A stretch of DNA of 64,000 nt, taken from Variovorax paradoxus (GTDB lineage: Bacteria > Pseudomonadota > Gammaproteobacteria > Burkholderiales > Burkholderiaceae_C). The notes below the pieces were generated by a model. It was not told the DNA's origin and ran no database searches. It saw only the letters and a program-made list of their open reading frames with translations. The translations under genes were made by a program, and so were the position numbers. This document shows, piece by piece, positions 16,289 through 24,965 of this stretch (position 1 is its first letter; every line of letters begins with the position of its first letter). Location: the NCBI RefSeq assembly GCF_024734665.1, contig NZ_CP102931.1, positions 6,769,501 through 6,833,500 of the forward strand. The letters run 5' to 3'.

Positions 16289-17836
16289 ATGACCCTGCCC
16301 ACACGATTCAACTTCGCCGAGCACCTGTTCGCCCTCAACCGCGGCCGCGCCGAACGCACCGCCTACATCGACGACCGCGGCACGCTGAGCTACGGCCAGC
16401 TCGAAGACCGCGCGCGCCGGCTGGCTGCCGCATTGAAGGCAGCCGGCATCCGGCGCGAAGAGCGCGTGCTGCTGCTGATGCTCGATGGCAACGACTGGCC
16501 CGTGAGCTTTCTCGGCAGCCTCTATGCCGGCGTCGTGCCGGTGGCAGTCAACACGCTGCTAACGCCCGACGACTACGCCTACATGCTCGATCACAGCCGC
16601 GCGCAGGCGGTGCTGGTGTCGGGCGCGCTGCTGCCCACGCTGCAGGAGGCGATGGCACGCGGTGGCCATGAAGTGCACACGCTGTTCGTGTCGCAGCCCA
16701 CGGGCGCCCTGCCCGATGGCGCGAAGGAATTCGATGCAGCGCTCGCCGCAGTCGAGCCCCTGCCGTCGCCCGTGACAACCGCTTCCGACGACCCGGGTTT
16801 CTGGCTGTATTCCTCCGGCTCCACCGGCAAGCCCAAGGGCACGGTCCACACGCACGCCAACCTGTGGTGGACGGCCGAGCTCTACGGCAAGCCCGTGCTC
16901 GACCTCACTGAGAACGACGTGTGCTTCTCGGCCGCGAAGATGTACTTTGCATACGGCCTTGGCAATGCGCTGACCTTCCCGCTCTCCGTGGGCGCCACCG
17001 TCGTGCTGATGGCCGAGCGGCCAACTCCCGACGCCACCTTCCGTCGCTGGGTGGAGCACAAGCCCACCGTGTTCTTCGGCGCGCCCACCGGCTTCGCGGG
17101 CATGCTCGCATCGCCCAAGCTGCCTGCGCGCGAAGCAGTGGCGCTGCGCATGTGCTCTTCAGCCGGTGAAGCCTTGCCGGGCGAGATCGCTCAGCGCTTC
17201 AAGGCGCACTTCGGCTGCGAAATCATCGACGGCATCGGCTCGACCGAGATGCTGCACATCTTCATCTCCAACCGCCTCGGCGACATCCGCTACGGCACCA
17301 CCGGCAAGCCGGTCGACGGCTACGAGGTCGAGCTGCGCGGCGAAGACGGCCGCCCGGTGCCCGACGGCGAAGTGGGCGACCTCTACATCCGCGGCCCCAG
17401 CTCGGCACTGATGTACTGGGCCAACCGCGAGAAGTCGCGCGAGACCTTCCAGGGCGGCTGGACCAAGAGCGGCGACAAGTACACGCGCGACGCCGACGGC
17501 TACTTCACCTACGCCGGGCGCAGCGACGACATGCTGAAGGTCAGCGGCATCTACGTGTCGCCCTTCGAGGTCGAGGCCACGCTGATGCAGCACCCGGCCG
17601 TGCTCGAAGCGGCAGTCATCGGCAAGGAAGACGCCGAAGGGCTGACCAAGACCAAGGCCTTCGTGGTGCTGAAGGACGGCAGCACGGCAACCGAGGAAGA
17701 GCTGAAGGCCTTCGTCAAGGAACGCCTCGCGCCATATAAATACCCGCGCTTCCTGGAGTTCGTGAGCGAGCTGCCCAAGACGGCGACCGGCAAGATCCAG
17801 CGCTTCCGGCTGCGCGAGCGCGAGAAGCAGGCATGA
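16289..17836 (+). CDS. Benzoate-CoA ligase
   Basis: This 515-residue adenylate-forming ligase has the P-loop YSSGSTGKPKGTVHTH, the GRSDDMLKVSG hinge region and the C-terminal catalytic Lys in PKTATGKIQR. The sequence follows the BclA/BadA type benzoate-CoA ligases, which make benzoyl-CoA from benzoate, CoA and ATP. Position between boxD and the Liv transporter genes supports benzoate as the substrate; 2- or 4-hydroxy or halogenated benzoates cannot be excluded. GAAGGAG precedes the start. The stop overlaps the next gene by ATGA. Confidence 0.93.
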   Translation: MTLPTRFNFAEHLFALNRGRAERTAYIDDRGTLSYGQLEDRARRLAAALKAAGIRREERVLLLMLDGNDWPVSFLGSLYAGVVPVAVNTLLTPDDYAYMLDHSRAQAVLVSGALLPTLQEAMARGGHEVHTLFVSQPTGALPDGAKEFDAALAAVEPLPSPVTTASDDPGFWLYSSGSTGKPKGTVHTHANLWWTAELYGKPVLDLTENDVCFSAAKMYFAYGLGNALTFPLSVGATVVLMAERPTPDATFRRWVEHKPTVFFGAPTGFAGMLASPKLPAREAVALRMCSSAGEALPGEIAQRFKAHFGCEIIDGIGSTEMLHIFISNRLGDIRYGTTGKPVDGYEVELRGEDGRPVPDGEVGDLYIRGPSSALMYWANREKSRETFQGGWTKSGDKYTRDADGYFTYAGRSDDMLKVSGIYVSPFEVEATLMQHPAVLEAAVIGKEDAEGLTKTKAFVVLKDGSTATEEELKAFVKERLAPYKYPRFLEFVSELPKTATGKIQRFRLREREKQA

Positions 17837-18639
17837 GCACGCCCGAGTTCGCCACCATCGACTGGCGCGGCCGCACGGTGCGCATCGAATGCCAGTGGAT
17901 CGCCCCAGAGCGCACCGACGCCCCGCTCATCGTGTTCCTGCACGAAGGCCTCGGCTCCGTCGCCATGTGGAAGGATTTCCCCGCGCAAGTCTGCGAAGCC
18001 GCCAACGCGCGAGGCCTGGTCTTCTCGCGCCCCGGCTACGGTCGCTCCACCCCACGCGCCGACGACGAGATCTGGGACGTCGACTTCATGCACCGCCAGG
18101 CGCACGAAGTGCTGCCCGCCCTCTTCACCGCGCTGGGGCTCGATGGCCAGAAGCCCTGGCTCTTCGGCCACAGCGACGGCGGCTCGATCGCGCTGCTGTA
18201 CGCCTCGCGCTTTCCCGAAAAGGTCGAAGGCCTGGTCGTGCTCGCTCCGCACATCTTCGTGGAAGACAAGACCGTCGCGAACATCGAGATCGCCCGCACC
18301 GCATATCTGGGCACCGACCTGCCGAAGAAGCTGGGCCGCTATCACGACAGTGCCGACTCCGCCTTCTGGGGCTGGAACCGCATCTGGCTGCACCCGCCCT
18401 TTCGCGACTGGAACATCGAGGCAGAGCTCGACACCATCCGCTGCCCCGTGCTCGCCGTGCAGGGCATCGACGACGAGTACGGCACGCTCGCGCAGATCCG
18501 CGACATCGCCGCGCGCGTCAGTGGTTGCGAGCTGCTCGAAATCCCTGAATGCGGGCATTCCCCGCATCGCGATCAGCCGGATCGTGTCATCGTCGCGGCC
18601 ACTTCTTTCATCACCAAAAACAGGAGACAGACATCATGA
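17833..18639 (+). CDS. Alpha/beta hydrolase of the benzoate operon
   Basis: This 268-residue protein has an HEGLGS oxyanion segment, a GHSDGGS nucleophile elbow (Ser near residue 116), and a late ECGHSPH segment with the catalytic His. It overlaps both the ligase gene upstream and the binding-protein gene downstream by ATGA, so it is tightly coupled. Plausible roles are hydrolysing benzoate esters to feed the ligase, or removing dead-end CoA thioesters. Neither can be decided from sequence. Confidence 0.85.
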   Translation: MSTPEFATIDWRGRTVRIECQWIAPERTDAPLIVFLHEGLGSVAMWKDFPAQVCEAANARGLVFSRPGYGRSTPRADDEIWDVDFMHRQAHEVLPALFTALGLDGQKPWLFGHSDGGSIALLYASRFPEKVEGLVVLAPHIFVEDKTVANIEIARTAYLGTDLPKKLGRYHDSADSAFWGWNRIWLHPPFRDWNIEAELDTIRCPVLAVQGIDDEYGTLAQIRDIAARVSGCELLEIPECGHSPHRDQPDRVIVAATSFITKNRRQTS

Positions 18640-19808
18640 CAATCCGCACCGCCCGACTGGCCCTCACGGCCATTGCCTTTGCCGCGCTGGCCTCGGCCGC
18701 CGGCGCCCAGGGCACCGGCAAGCTCAAGGTCGGCCTGATGCTGCCCTACAGCGGCACCTACACCGCCCTGGGCGTGGCCATCGAGAACGGCTTCAAGCTC
18801 TACGTTGACGAGCAAGGCGGCAAGCTCGCCGGCCGCGAGATCGAATACTTCAAGGTCGATGACGAGTCCGACCCCGCCAAGGCCACCGACAACGTCAACA
18901 AGCTCATCAAGCGCGACAACGTCGACGTGATCGTCGGCACCGTGCACTCGGGCGTCGCGATGGCCATGGCCAAGGCCGCGAAGGAAAGCGGCACCGTGCT
19001 GATCGTGCCAAACGCCGGCGCCGACGCAGTGACCGGCCCGATGTGCGCGCCCAACATCTTCCGCAGCTCGTTCAGCAACTGGCAGCCGGCCTTCGCCATG
19101 GGCGAGGTGGCGGCCAAGCAGCAGGGCAAGAAGAAGGCGATGACCATCACCTGGAAGTACGCGGCCGGCGACGAGTCGGTCAACGGCTTCAAGGAAGGCT
19201 TCGAGAAGAACGGCGGCAAGGTCGACAAGCAGCTCACGCTGCCTTTCCCCAACGTGGAATTCCAGGCGCTGCTGACCGAGATCGCGGCGGCCAAGCCCGA
19301 TGCGGTGTATGCCTTCTTCGCGGGCGGCGGCGCGGTGAAGTTCGTGAAGGACTACCAGGCCGCGGGCCTGAACAAGACCATTCCGCTGTACGGCCCCGGC
19401 TTCCTGACCGACGGCACGCTCGACGCGCAAGGCGACTCGGCGCAGGGCATGCTGACCACGCTGCACTACGCCGACGGCCTGAACACGGCACGCGACAACG
19501 CCTTCCGCGTCGGCTATGCCAAGGCCTTCAAGCTGCAGCCCGACGTGTACGCCGTGCAGGGCTACGACGCGGCACAGATGCTGGGCGTGGGCCTTGCCGC
19601 CACCAAGGGCGACATCGGCAAGAAGGCCGAGTTCACGGCCGCCATCGAGAAGGCGAAGATCGACAGCCCGCGCGGCACGTTCACGATGAGCAAGTCGCAC
19701 AACCCGGTGCAGGACATCTATCTGCGCAAGGTCGAGGGCAAGGAAAACAAGCTGGTGAGCACGGCCATCAAGGGACTGGCTGACCCAGCCCGCGGCTGCA
19801 GGATGTAA
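18636..19808 (+). CDS. ABC transporter substrate-binding protein (LivK-like), benzoate cluster
   Basis: This 390-residue periplasmic binding protein has a signal peptide (LALTAIAFAALASAAGAQ) and a LivK/Leu-Ile-Val-type fold (VGLMLPYSGTYTALGVAIENG; YAVQGYDAAQMLG). The ATG at 18636 is chosen for CAGGAGA nine bases upstream and the ATGA overlap with the hydrolase. It lies in the benzoate operon ahead of livH-M-G-F, so the ligand is probably benzoate or a related aromatic acid. A strong hairpin after the gene may protect its mRNA and give an excess of binding protein. Confidence 0.88.
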   Translation: MTIRTARLALTAIAFAALASAAGAQGTGKLKVGLMLPYSGTYTALGVAIENGFKLYVDEQGGKLAGREIEYFKVDDESDPAKATDNVNKLIKRDNVDVIVGTVHSGVAMAMAKAAKESGTVLIVPNAGADAVTGPMCAPNIFRSSFSNWQPAFAMGEVAAKQQGKKKAMTITWKYAAGDESVNGFKEGFEKNGGKVDKQLTLPFPNVEFQALLTEIAAAKPDAVYAFFAGGGAVKFVKDYQAAGLNKTIPLYGPGFLTDGTLDAQGDSAQGMLTTLHYADGLNTARDNAFRVGYAKAFKLQPDVYAVQGYDAAQMLGVGLAATKGDIGKKAEFTAAIEKAKIDSPRGTFTMSKSHNPVQDIYLRKVEGKENKLVSTAIKGLADPARGCRM

Positions 19809-19840
19809 GCGGGCCACAAGCCCTTCGTTTGTCTCGTTCC

Positions 19841-19874
19841 CTCGCGGCCCTCGACTGAGTTCACGGGCCGCGAG
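19841..19874 (+). repeat. Hairpin between binding-protein and permease genes
   Basis: CTCGCGGCCC and GGGCCGCGAG form a perfect 10-bp stem with a 14-base loop in the 105-base gap. No T tract follows. Such hairpins often stabilise the upstream part of an ABC operon mRNA, giving more binding protein than permease. Confidence 0.6.
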
Positions 19875-19913
19875 CCGCCTTGCGGCAACCACAACCAACT
19901 GGGATCTCACACG

Positions 19914-20786
19914 GTGGATTTCGGAACCTTCCTCGTCCAGTGCCTGAACTCGGTTCAGTACGGACTCCTGCTCTTCCTCGTGGCCTCGGGGCTGACGCTG
20001 ATCTTCGGGATCATGGGCGTCATCAACCTCGCCCACGGCAGCTTCTACATGATCGGCGCGTACATGGCGTTCGCGCTCGCGCCGCTCTTCGGCGACCAGT
20101 TCCTGCTGATGCTGGTGGCCGGCGTGGTGCTTGCCGCGGTGTTCGGCTACCTGCTCGAATGGGCCTTCTTCAGCTACCTCTACCAGCGCGACCATCTGCA
20201 GCAGGTGCTGATGACCTACGGCCTGATCCTGGTGTTCGAGGAGCTGCGCTCCATCCTGGTGGGCAACGACGTGCACGGCGTGAAGGTGCCCGCGTGGCTC
20301 GACGGCAGCTTCGCGCTGGGCAACGTCATGAGCTACCCGTGGTATCGCCTCTTCGCATCGGCCGCCTGCATCGTGCTGGCCGTGGGGCTGTACTGGGTGG
20401 TCAACCGCACGCGGCTGGGCATGATGATCCGCGCCGGCGCGAGCAACCGCGACATGGTTCGCGGCCTGGGCATCGACGTGAAGCGGCTCTACCGCATCGT
20501 GTTCGCAGCCGGCGTGGCGCTGGCGGCGCTGGCCGGCATGATCGCCGCGCCGATGTCCTCGGTGTACCCGAACATGGGCGCGAGCGTGCTGATCATCTGC
20601 TTCGTGCTGGTGGTGATCGGCGGCATCGGCTCGATCACGGGGGCGCTGGTGGCGTCGCTGCTGGTGGGCTTCGTCGACACCTTCGGCAAGGTGTTCTTCG
20701 CGGACCTGAGCGGCATCGGCATCTACCTTCTGATGGCCATCGTGCTCATATGGAAGCCCGAGGGGCTGATGGGGAGGCGGCCATGA
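19914..20786 (+). CDS. LivH-type ABC permease, benzoate cluster
   Basis: This 290-residue membrane protein has eight or so hydrophobic segments and the LivH hallmark GIMGVINLAHGSFYMIGAY near residue 35. A late GGIGSITGALVASLLVGF stretch is also typical. The start is GTG. The stop overlaps the next gene by ATGA. It forms the channel with the LivM-like protein that follows, driven by the two ATPases downstream. Confidence 0.9.
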   Translation: MDFGTFLVQCLNSVQYGLLLFLVASGLTLIFGIMGVINLAHGSFYMIGAYMAFALAPLFGDQFLLMLVAGVVLAAVFGYLLEWAFFSYLYQRDHLQQVLMTYGLILVFEELRSILVGNDVHGVKVPAWLDGSFALGNVMSYPWYRLFASAACIVLAVGLYWVVNRTRLGMMIRAGASNRDMVRGLGIDVKRLYRIVFAAGVALAALAGMIAAPMSSVYPNMGASVLIICFVLVVIGGIGSITGALVASLLVGFVDTFGKVFFADLSGIGIYLLMAIVLIWKPEGLMGRRP

Positions 20787-21742
20787 CAGCCATGAAAAAA
20801 GGCGCCTTCCTCCTGCCCGTAGCCTGCGCAGTGGCCATCGGCATTGCTGGCCCGTTGCTGGGCAACTATGCGTCGGACTTCATCGTGAAGGTGATGATCC
20901 TGTCGATCTTCGCGCTGAGCCTGGAGCTGCTGGTGGGCATGACGGGCCTCGTGAGCCTGGGCCATGCGGCGTTCTACGGCATCGGCGCGTACGTCACTGT
21001 GCTCGCATCGGGCAGCGAAGGCGGCAACTTCGCGCTGCTGCTGCCGCTGGCCATGGGCGCGGCCGCGCTCTACGCCCTCTTCGTCGGCGCACTGAGCCTG
21101 CGCACGCGCGGCGTGTACTTCATCATGGTGACGCTGGCCTTCGCGCAGATGGCCTTCTTCGTGTTCCACGACACCAAGGTCGGCGGCGGCAGCGACGGCA
21201 TCTACATGTATGTGCGCCCCGCCATCGGCGCGCTCGACATGGAGAACCGCACGGTGCTGTTCTACGTGGTGCTGGCCTCGCTGGTATTCACCTACGGGCT
21301 GCTGGCGCTCATTCGCCGCTCGCGCTTCGGCGCGGCGCTGGCGGGCATCCGCGTGAACGAGCAGCGCATGCGCGCGGCCGGGTTCGCGGTGTATGGCTAC
21401 AAGCTCGCGGCCTTCGTGCTGGCCGGTGCGCTGGCCGGGCTCGCGGGTTTCCTGCTGGCCTCGCGCGACGGCGTGGTCAACCCGGAGCTGATGGCATGGC
21501 ACAACTCGGGCGAAGTGCTGCTGATGGTGATCCTCGGCGGCCTCGGCCATCTGCGCGGCGCGGTAATTGGCGCCATCGCGTTCACGCTGCTGAAGGAAAT
21601 CTTCTCGACGCATGCGGTGATGGGCCCGCTGGCCGACCACTGGCAGCTGACGCTGGGGCTGACGATCATCGTGTTCGTGGCGCTGCTGCCCAAGGGCTTG
21701 ATCGGCCTTGTCCAGCGCCTCTCGCCGAAGGGGGCTGCATGA
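20783..21742 (+). CDS. LivM-type ABC permease, benzoate cluster
   Basis: This 319-residue integral membrane protein has LivM-type motifs LVGMTGLVSLGHAAFYGIGA and a late ILGGLGHLRGAVIGA. The ATG at 20783 overlaps the livH stop, and its own stop overlaps the next gene (ATGA at 21739), so the whole transporter is translated as a coupled set. It pairs with the LivH-like protein as the second permease half. Confidence 0.9.
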   Translation: MTAMKKGAFLLPVACAVAIGIAGPLLGNYASDFIVKVMILSIFALSLELLVGMTGLVSLGHAAFYGIGAYVTVLASGSEGGNFALLLPLAMGAAALYALFVGALSLRTRGVYFIMVTLAFAQMAFFVFHDTKVGGGSDGIYMYVRPAIGALDMENRTVLFYVVLASLVFTYGLLALIRRSRFGAALAGIRVNEQRMRAAGFAVYGYKLAAFVLAGALAGLAGFLLASRDGVVNPELMAWHNSGEVLLMVILGGLGHLRGAVIGAIAFTLLKEIFSTHAVMGPLADHWQLTLGLTIIVFVALLPKGLIGLVQRLSPKGAA

Positions 21743-22488
21743 CGACCGCACTGCTTTCCGTCGAAGGCCTCACGCGCCGCTTCGGCGGCCTCACGGCCGT
21801 CAACGCCGTCACGCTCGACCTGCACGTCGGCGAAGTCCATGCGGTGATCGGCACCAATGGCGCGGGCAAGTCGACGTTGATCAACATGCTCTCCGGCGAG
21901 ATCGAAGCCTCCGAAGGTCGCATCGCGCTCGACGGCGTGGACATCACCGGCCGTGCCCAGTCGAAGCGCGCGCGCGACGGCGTGGGCCGCAGCTACCAGC
22001 GCACGACCATCTTCCCGGAGTTCAGCGTGCACGAGAACTGCCGCCTCGCCGCGCAGGCCGCCACGCCGAAGCCCTGGGCGTTCTGGCAATCGTCGCAAGG
22101 CTGCGCCACCAGCAACGCATCGGCCGACGCGGCGCTCGAAGCCGCCGGCCTCGCGCATGAAGCAGGCCGCATCGCCGGCACCATGAGCCACGGCGCGCAA
22201 CGCCAGCTCGAAGTGGCGATGTGCCTGGCCACCAACCCACGCGTGCTGCTGCTCGACGAGCCGCTCGCCGGCATGGGCGCGGAGGAAACCGACCGCATGC
22301 TCACGCTGCTCGCGCGGCTGAAGGCCACGCATGCCATCTTGCTGGTGGAACACGACATGGACGCAGTGTTCCGCATTGCCGACCGCATCACGGTGATGGT
22401 GAACGGCACGGTCATCGCCACAGGCAACCCCAAAGAGATTCGCGAGAACCCCGAAGTGCGCACGGCTTACCTCGGAGAAGACCACTGA
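21739..22488 (+). CDS. LivG-type ABC ATPase, benzoate cluster
   Basis: This 249-residue ATPase has Walker A GTNGAGKST, the ABC signature as MSHGAQRQLE (Ser-His-Gly in place of the usual Ser-Gly-Gly) and Walker B VLLLDEPLAGM with EHDM after it. The length and RFGGLTAVNAV opening are typical of LivG. It starts in the stop of the permease gene and is followed after one base by the LivF-type gene. Confidence 0.9.
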   Translation: MTTALLSVEGLTRRFGGLTAVNAVTLDLHVGEVHAVIGTNGAGKSTLINMLSGEIEASEGRIALDGVDITGRAQSKRARDGVGRSYQRTTIFPEFSVHENCRLAAQAATPKPWAFWQSSQGCATSNASADAALEAAGLAHEAGRIAGTMSHGAQRQLEVAMCLATNPRVLLLDEPLAGMGAEETDRMLTLLARLKATHAILLVEHDMDAVFRIADRITVMVNGTVIATGNPKEIRENPEVRTAYLGEDH

Positions 22489-22489
22489 C

Positions 22490-23191
22490 ATGCTCATCGT
22501 CCGCGACCTCAACACCTACTACGGCAACAGCCACATCCTGCGCGGCGTGCACGCCGGCATTCCGGCGGCCACCTCGGTCGGCCTGCTCGGGCGCAACGGC
22601 ATGGGCAAGACCACGCTGATCCGCACGATGATGGGCTACGTGCGCCCCGCTTCGGGCGAAGTGCAGGTCGACGGCCGCACCGTCACCGGCCTGCCGCCCG
22701 AGAAGATGGCGCGACTGGGCATCGGCTACGTGCCCGAGGGGCGCGGCATCTTCCCGAACCTCTCGGTGCGCGAGAACCTCGTGATGAGCGAACGCGCCGG
22801 CATCGACGGACGGCGCGAGTGGACCTTCGACCGCGTGATGACCACCTTTCCGCGCCTGGCCGAGCGGCTGTCGCACGGCGGCCAGCAGCTGTCGGGCGGC
22901 GAGCAGCAGATGCTGTCCATCGGCCGCGCGCTGATGACCAACCCGCGCCTGCTGATCCTGGACGAGGCCACCGAGGGTTTGGCGCCGCTGATCGTGGCCG
23001 AGATCTGGCGCGTGATCGGCGAGATCCGTGCGACTGGCATTGCCACGCTGATCGTGGACCGCGACTACCGCAAGGTGTTGGCCCACACCGATCTTGCGGT
23101 GGTGATGGAGAAGGGGCAGATCGTGCGGCACGGGGCTTCGGCGGATCTGCTGGCCGAGCCGCATGTGCTGGAGGAATTGCTGGGCGTGTAG
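22490..23191 (+). CDS. LivF-type ABC ATPase, benzoate cluster
   Basis: This 233-residue ATPase has Walker A GRNGMGKTT, signature LSGGEQQM and Walker B LLILDEATEGL. In place of the usual LivF LLVEQN switch segment it has LIVDRDYRK, a divergence at the switch region worth noting, but the core is intact. GGAGAAG precedes the ATG. It is the last gene of the plus-strand benzoate operon and is convergent with the ComJ-like gene. Confidence 0.88.
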   Translation: MLIVRDLNTYYGNSHILRGVHAGIPAATSVGLLGRNGMGKTTLIRTMMGYVRPASGEVQVDGRTVTGLPPEKMARLGIGYVPEGRGIFPNLSVRENLVMSERAGIDGRREWTFDRVMTTFPRLAERLSHGGQQLSGGEQQMLSIGRALMTNPRLLILDEATEGLAPLIVAEIWRVIGEIRATGIATLIVDRDYRKVLAHTDLAVVMEKGQIVRHGASADLLAEPHVLEELLGV

Positions 23192-23233
23192 TAGGGTGCG
23201 CCCGCACGTGGTTGCAGCTGACGCTGTGAGAAA

Positions 23234-23692
23234 TCAGGCCACGCGCTGCTTGAGAACAGTCGGTTCGATGGCCGGCGCCGGCCAGAGCTGCAGGTGGTAG
23301 CGATCGCTGCCCTCCAGCCCGTCTTCGGAAAGCGTGTCGAGGCCCGCATAGCAGGCGCGCAGCCTGTAGATTCCGGGCGCAACGGGAATGCGCGCTGCAT
23401 CGGGAAAGTAGTCGGTGCAGCCGGCGATGACCAGATCAGCGCTCTGCGTCACCAGCGTGCATTCGACGACATGCTCCCACTGGTCAAGATCGAGCGGGCT
23501 TTCCGCTTCGAGGATCTCGACAGTGACGGGCACGTCCATGTTGCGAACGGTGCCGATGCCGACGACGCCGGCTTCGGTCGCAAGCATGCGTTCCACGGCT
23601 TCGTCTGTCCACGCATCGGAGAGGTCGCCATCCGCGGCCTCGTCCTGTATGTAGAACTGGAAGTAGTCGGCAAAGATGCTGAATTCATGCAT
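23234..23692 (-). CDS. ComJ-like protein
   Basis: This is a 152-residue acidic protein without signal or membrane segments. Its FSIFADYFQFYIQ start and WTDEAVERMLATEAGVVGIG segment resemble the pattern of Bacillus ComJ, an inhibitor of the competence nuclease NucA (recalled from family knowledge, not searched). The C-terminal half has a SEDGLEGSDRYHLQLWPA segment. No nuclease gene is adjacent. It is 24 bases downstream of the Crp-like regulator and likely in its operon. The ComJ link is tentative; an immunity-type or sensor role are other options. Confidence 0.5.
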   Translation of the reverse strand: MHEFSIFADYFQFYIQDEAADGDLSDAWTDEAVERMLATEAGVVGIGTVRNMDVPVTVEILEAESPLDLDQWEHVVECTLVTQSADLVIAGCTDYFPDAARIPVAPGIYRLRACYAGLDTLSEDGLEGSDRYHLQLWPAPAIEPTVLKQRVA

Positions 23693-23716
23693 GGGGCGTA
23701 CTCCGATTCCCTTTTG

Positions 23717-24424
23717 CTATTCGATGAAGCGCCGCAGCCCTTCGAGATCGATCACGGTGATGCCACCGTACTCGATCCGCAGGAACCCCGCTTCCTTCAG
23801 CCGGTTCAGCGCCGCATTGCACCGCTGACGCGACACGCCCGAGAGATTGGCAATCTCCTCCTGCGAGGTCTGCAGGTGCGGCTCGCTGCCCGGATGCAGC
23901 CACGGGTGGAACAGCCCCGCCAGCGCGCGCGCCACCTGGCTGTCGGCATCGAGCAGCCGGTGCGCCGCGTAGTTGCCCATGAACCAGTGCAGCCGCTCGT
24001 TGATCTGCTGCAGTAGGAAGTGGTCGAAGCCGCGCTGCGTGCGGTGCAGCCACTCGAAGGTCTCCAGCGGCAGTTGCGCCACGCGGCTCGGGCGCAGCGC
24101 GATGATGTCGGCCGAGCGCGGCAGCGCGCGCAGCAGCGTGCCCTCGCCGAACCAGCTGCCGACCGAGAGCCCGCCGAAGGTCACGGAGCGTCCGTCGCTC
24201 GAGGTGATCGACCACTTGAGCAGCCCTTCGAGCGTGCCGTACCAGTGCAGCGGCGTGTCGCCGCGCCGGCACAGCGCGGCACCCGCGGCCACTTCGACCT
24301 CGCGTATCTCGTCGAGCACGCGCTCGCCCGCCGCCACGTCGAGCAGCGGGAACCAGGCCGAGCCCTGGAGCAACTGGGGAATCGTGAGCGATGCCGCCTG
24401 GATGGCGGGCCTGGTCGTGGGCAT
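23717..24424 (-). CDS. Crp/Fnr-family transcriptional regulator
   Basis: This 235-residue regulator has an N-terminal cyclic-nucleotide-binding-like barrel (RRGDTPLHWYGTLEGLLKW; SWFGEGTLL) and a C-terminal winged helix with the recognition region QTSQEEIANLSGVSRQRCNAALNRL. No N-terminal Cys cluster is present, so it is not an oxygen-sensing FNR. The ATG at 24424 is preferred; AGAAGAAG precedes it. It lies between a DUF1090 gene (seven bases upstream) and a ComJ-like gene. Confidence 0.9.
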   Translation of the reverse strand: MPTTRPAIQAASLTIPQLLQGSAWFPLLDVAAGERVLDEIREVEVAAGAALCRRGDTPLHWYGTLEGLLKWSITSSDGRSVTFGGLSVGSWFGEGTLLRALPRSADIIALRPSRVAQLPLETFEWLHRTQRGFDHFLLQQINERLHWFMGNYAAHRLLDADSQVARALAGLFHPWLHPGSEPHLQTSQEEIANLSGVSRQRCNAALNRLKEAGFLRIEYGGITVIDLEGLRRFIE

Positions 24425-24431
24425 CTTCTTC

Positions 24432-24812
24432 TTACTGCGCGCCCTTGAGCTGTTGCAGCTCGGCCTGCGCTTCACGCAATTTTTCTTCGCGGTCTGCGAT
24501 CTTGTCGGCGCGGCCCTTGTGCTGGGCCTCGCGCAGGTCACGCTCGCGTTCTGCCACTTTGCGTTCCTGGCTGCGAATGCGCCGCTGGTGCTCTGCCGCC
24601 AGCTTCGCGTCGCTGCAGGTGCGGCGCACTTCGCCCAGCGCCTTTTCGAGCCCGCGCACGCGCTGCTTCTGGCCCTTGGCTTTGGCCGCCTCGATGTCGC
24701 GGCCAATGGCCTCGCGCTTGGCTTCGCAAGTGGCGGGGCCAGCCGGTTGCGCGAGCGTCCAGGTCGAGGTCAGCGCGGCCGCGGCGGCCAAGAGGATGGG
24801 CAGTAGTCTCAT
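24432..24812 (-). CDS. DUF1090 periplasmic protein (YqjC-like)
   Basis: This is a 126-residue protein with a signal peptide (ILLAAAAALTSTWTLAQPA) and a highly charged helical body rich in Lys, Arg, Glu and Gln, probably a coiled coil. Two Cys (in ATCEAKR and RTCSDAK) may form a disulfide bond, as in DUF1090/YqjC proteins. AAGGAG lies six bases before the ATG at 24812. Function is unknown. It sits directly before the Crp-like regulator on the same strand. Confidence 0.85.
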   Translation of the reverse strand: MRLLPILLAAAAALTSTWTLAQPAGPATCEAKREAIGRDIEAAKAKGQKQRVRGLEKALGEVRRTCSDAKLAAEHQRRIRSQERKVAERERDLREAQHKGRADKIADREEKLREAQAELQQLKGAQ

Positions 24813-24965
24813 TGGTTCTCCTTGATGCGCGCAATGGCGCTGGGGCGACTTTAGCGTTTGGCGCAGCGTAAACCCTGCCCCCAAATGTCGTCGCGATGAC
24901 TGAGTGCAAATGCGCCCCAAAAAATAATGACGCGCCCCCATGAAAGACACCAGGAGTCCCCGAGC

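Noticed and set aside
18573..20276. Long minus-strand frame of 567 codons
   Set aside because: It runs opposite the binding-protein gene and livH, both with clear motifs; the sequence is His/Arg/Val-rich as is typical for antisense frames in GC-rich DNA.
24825..24965. Upstream start for the BKACE gene at 24927
   Set aside because: The 13 added residues are not family-like, and AGGAG lies properly before the ATG at 24966.
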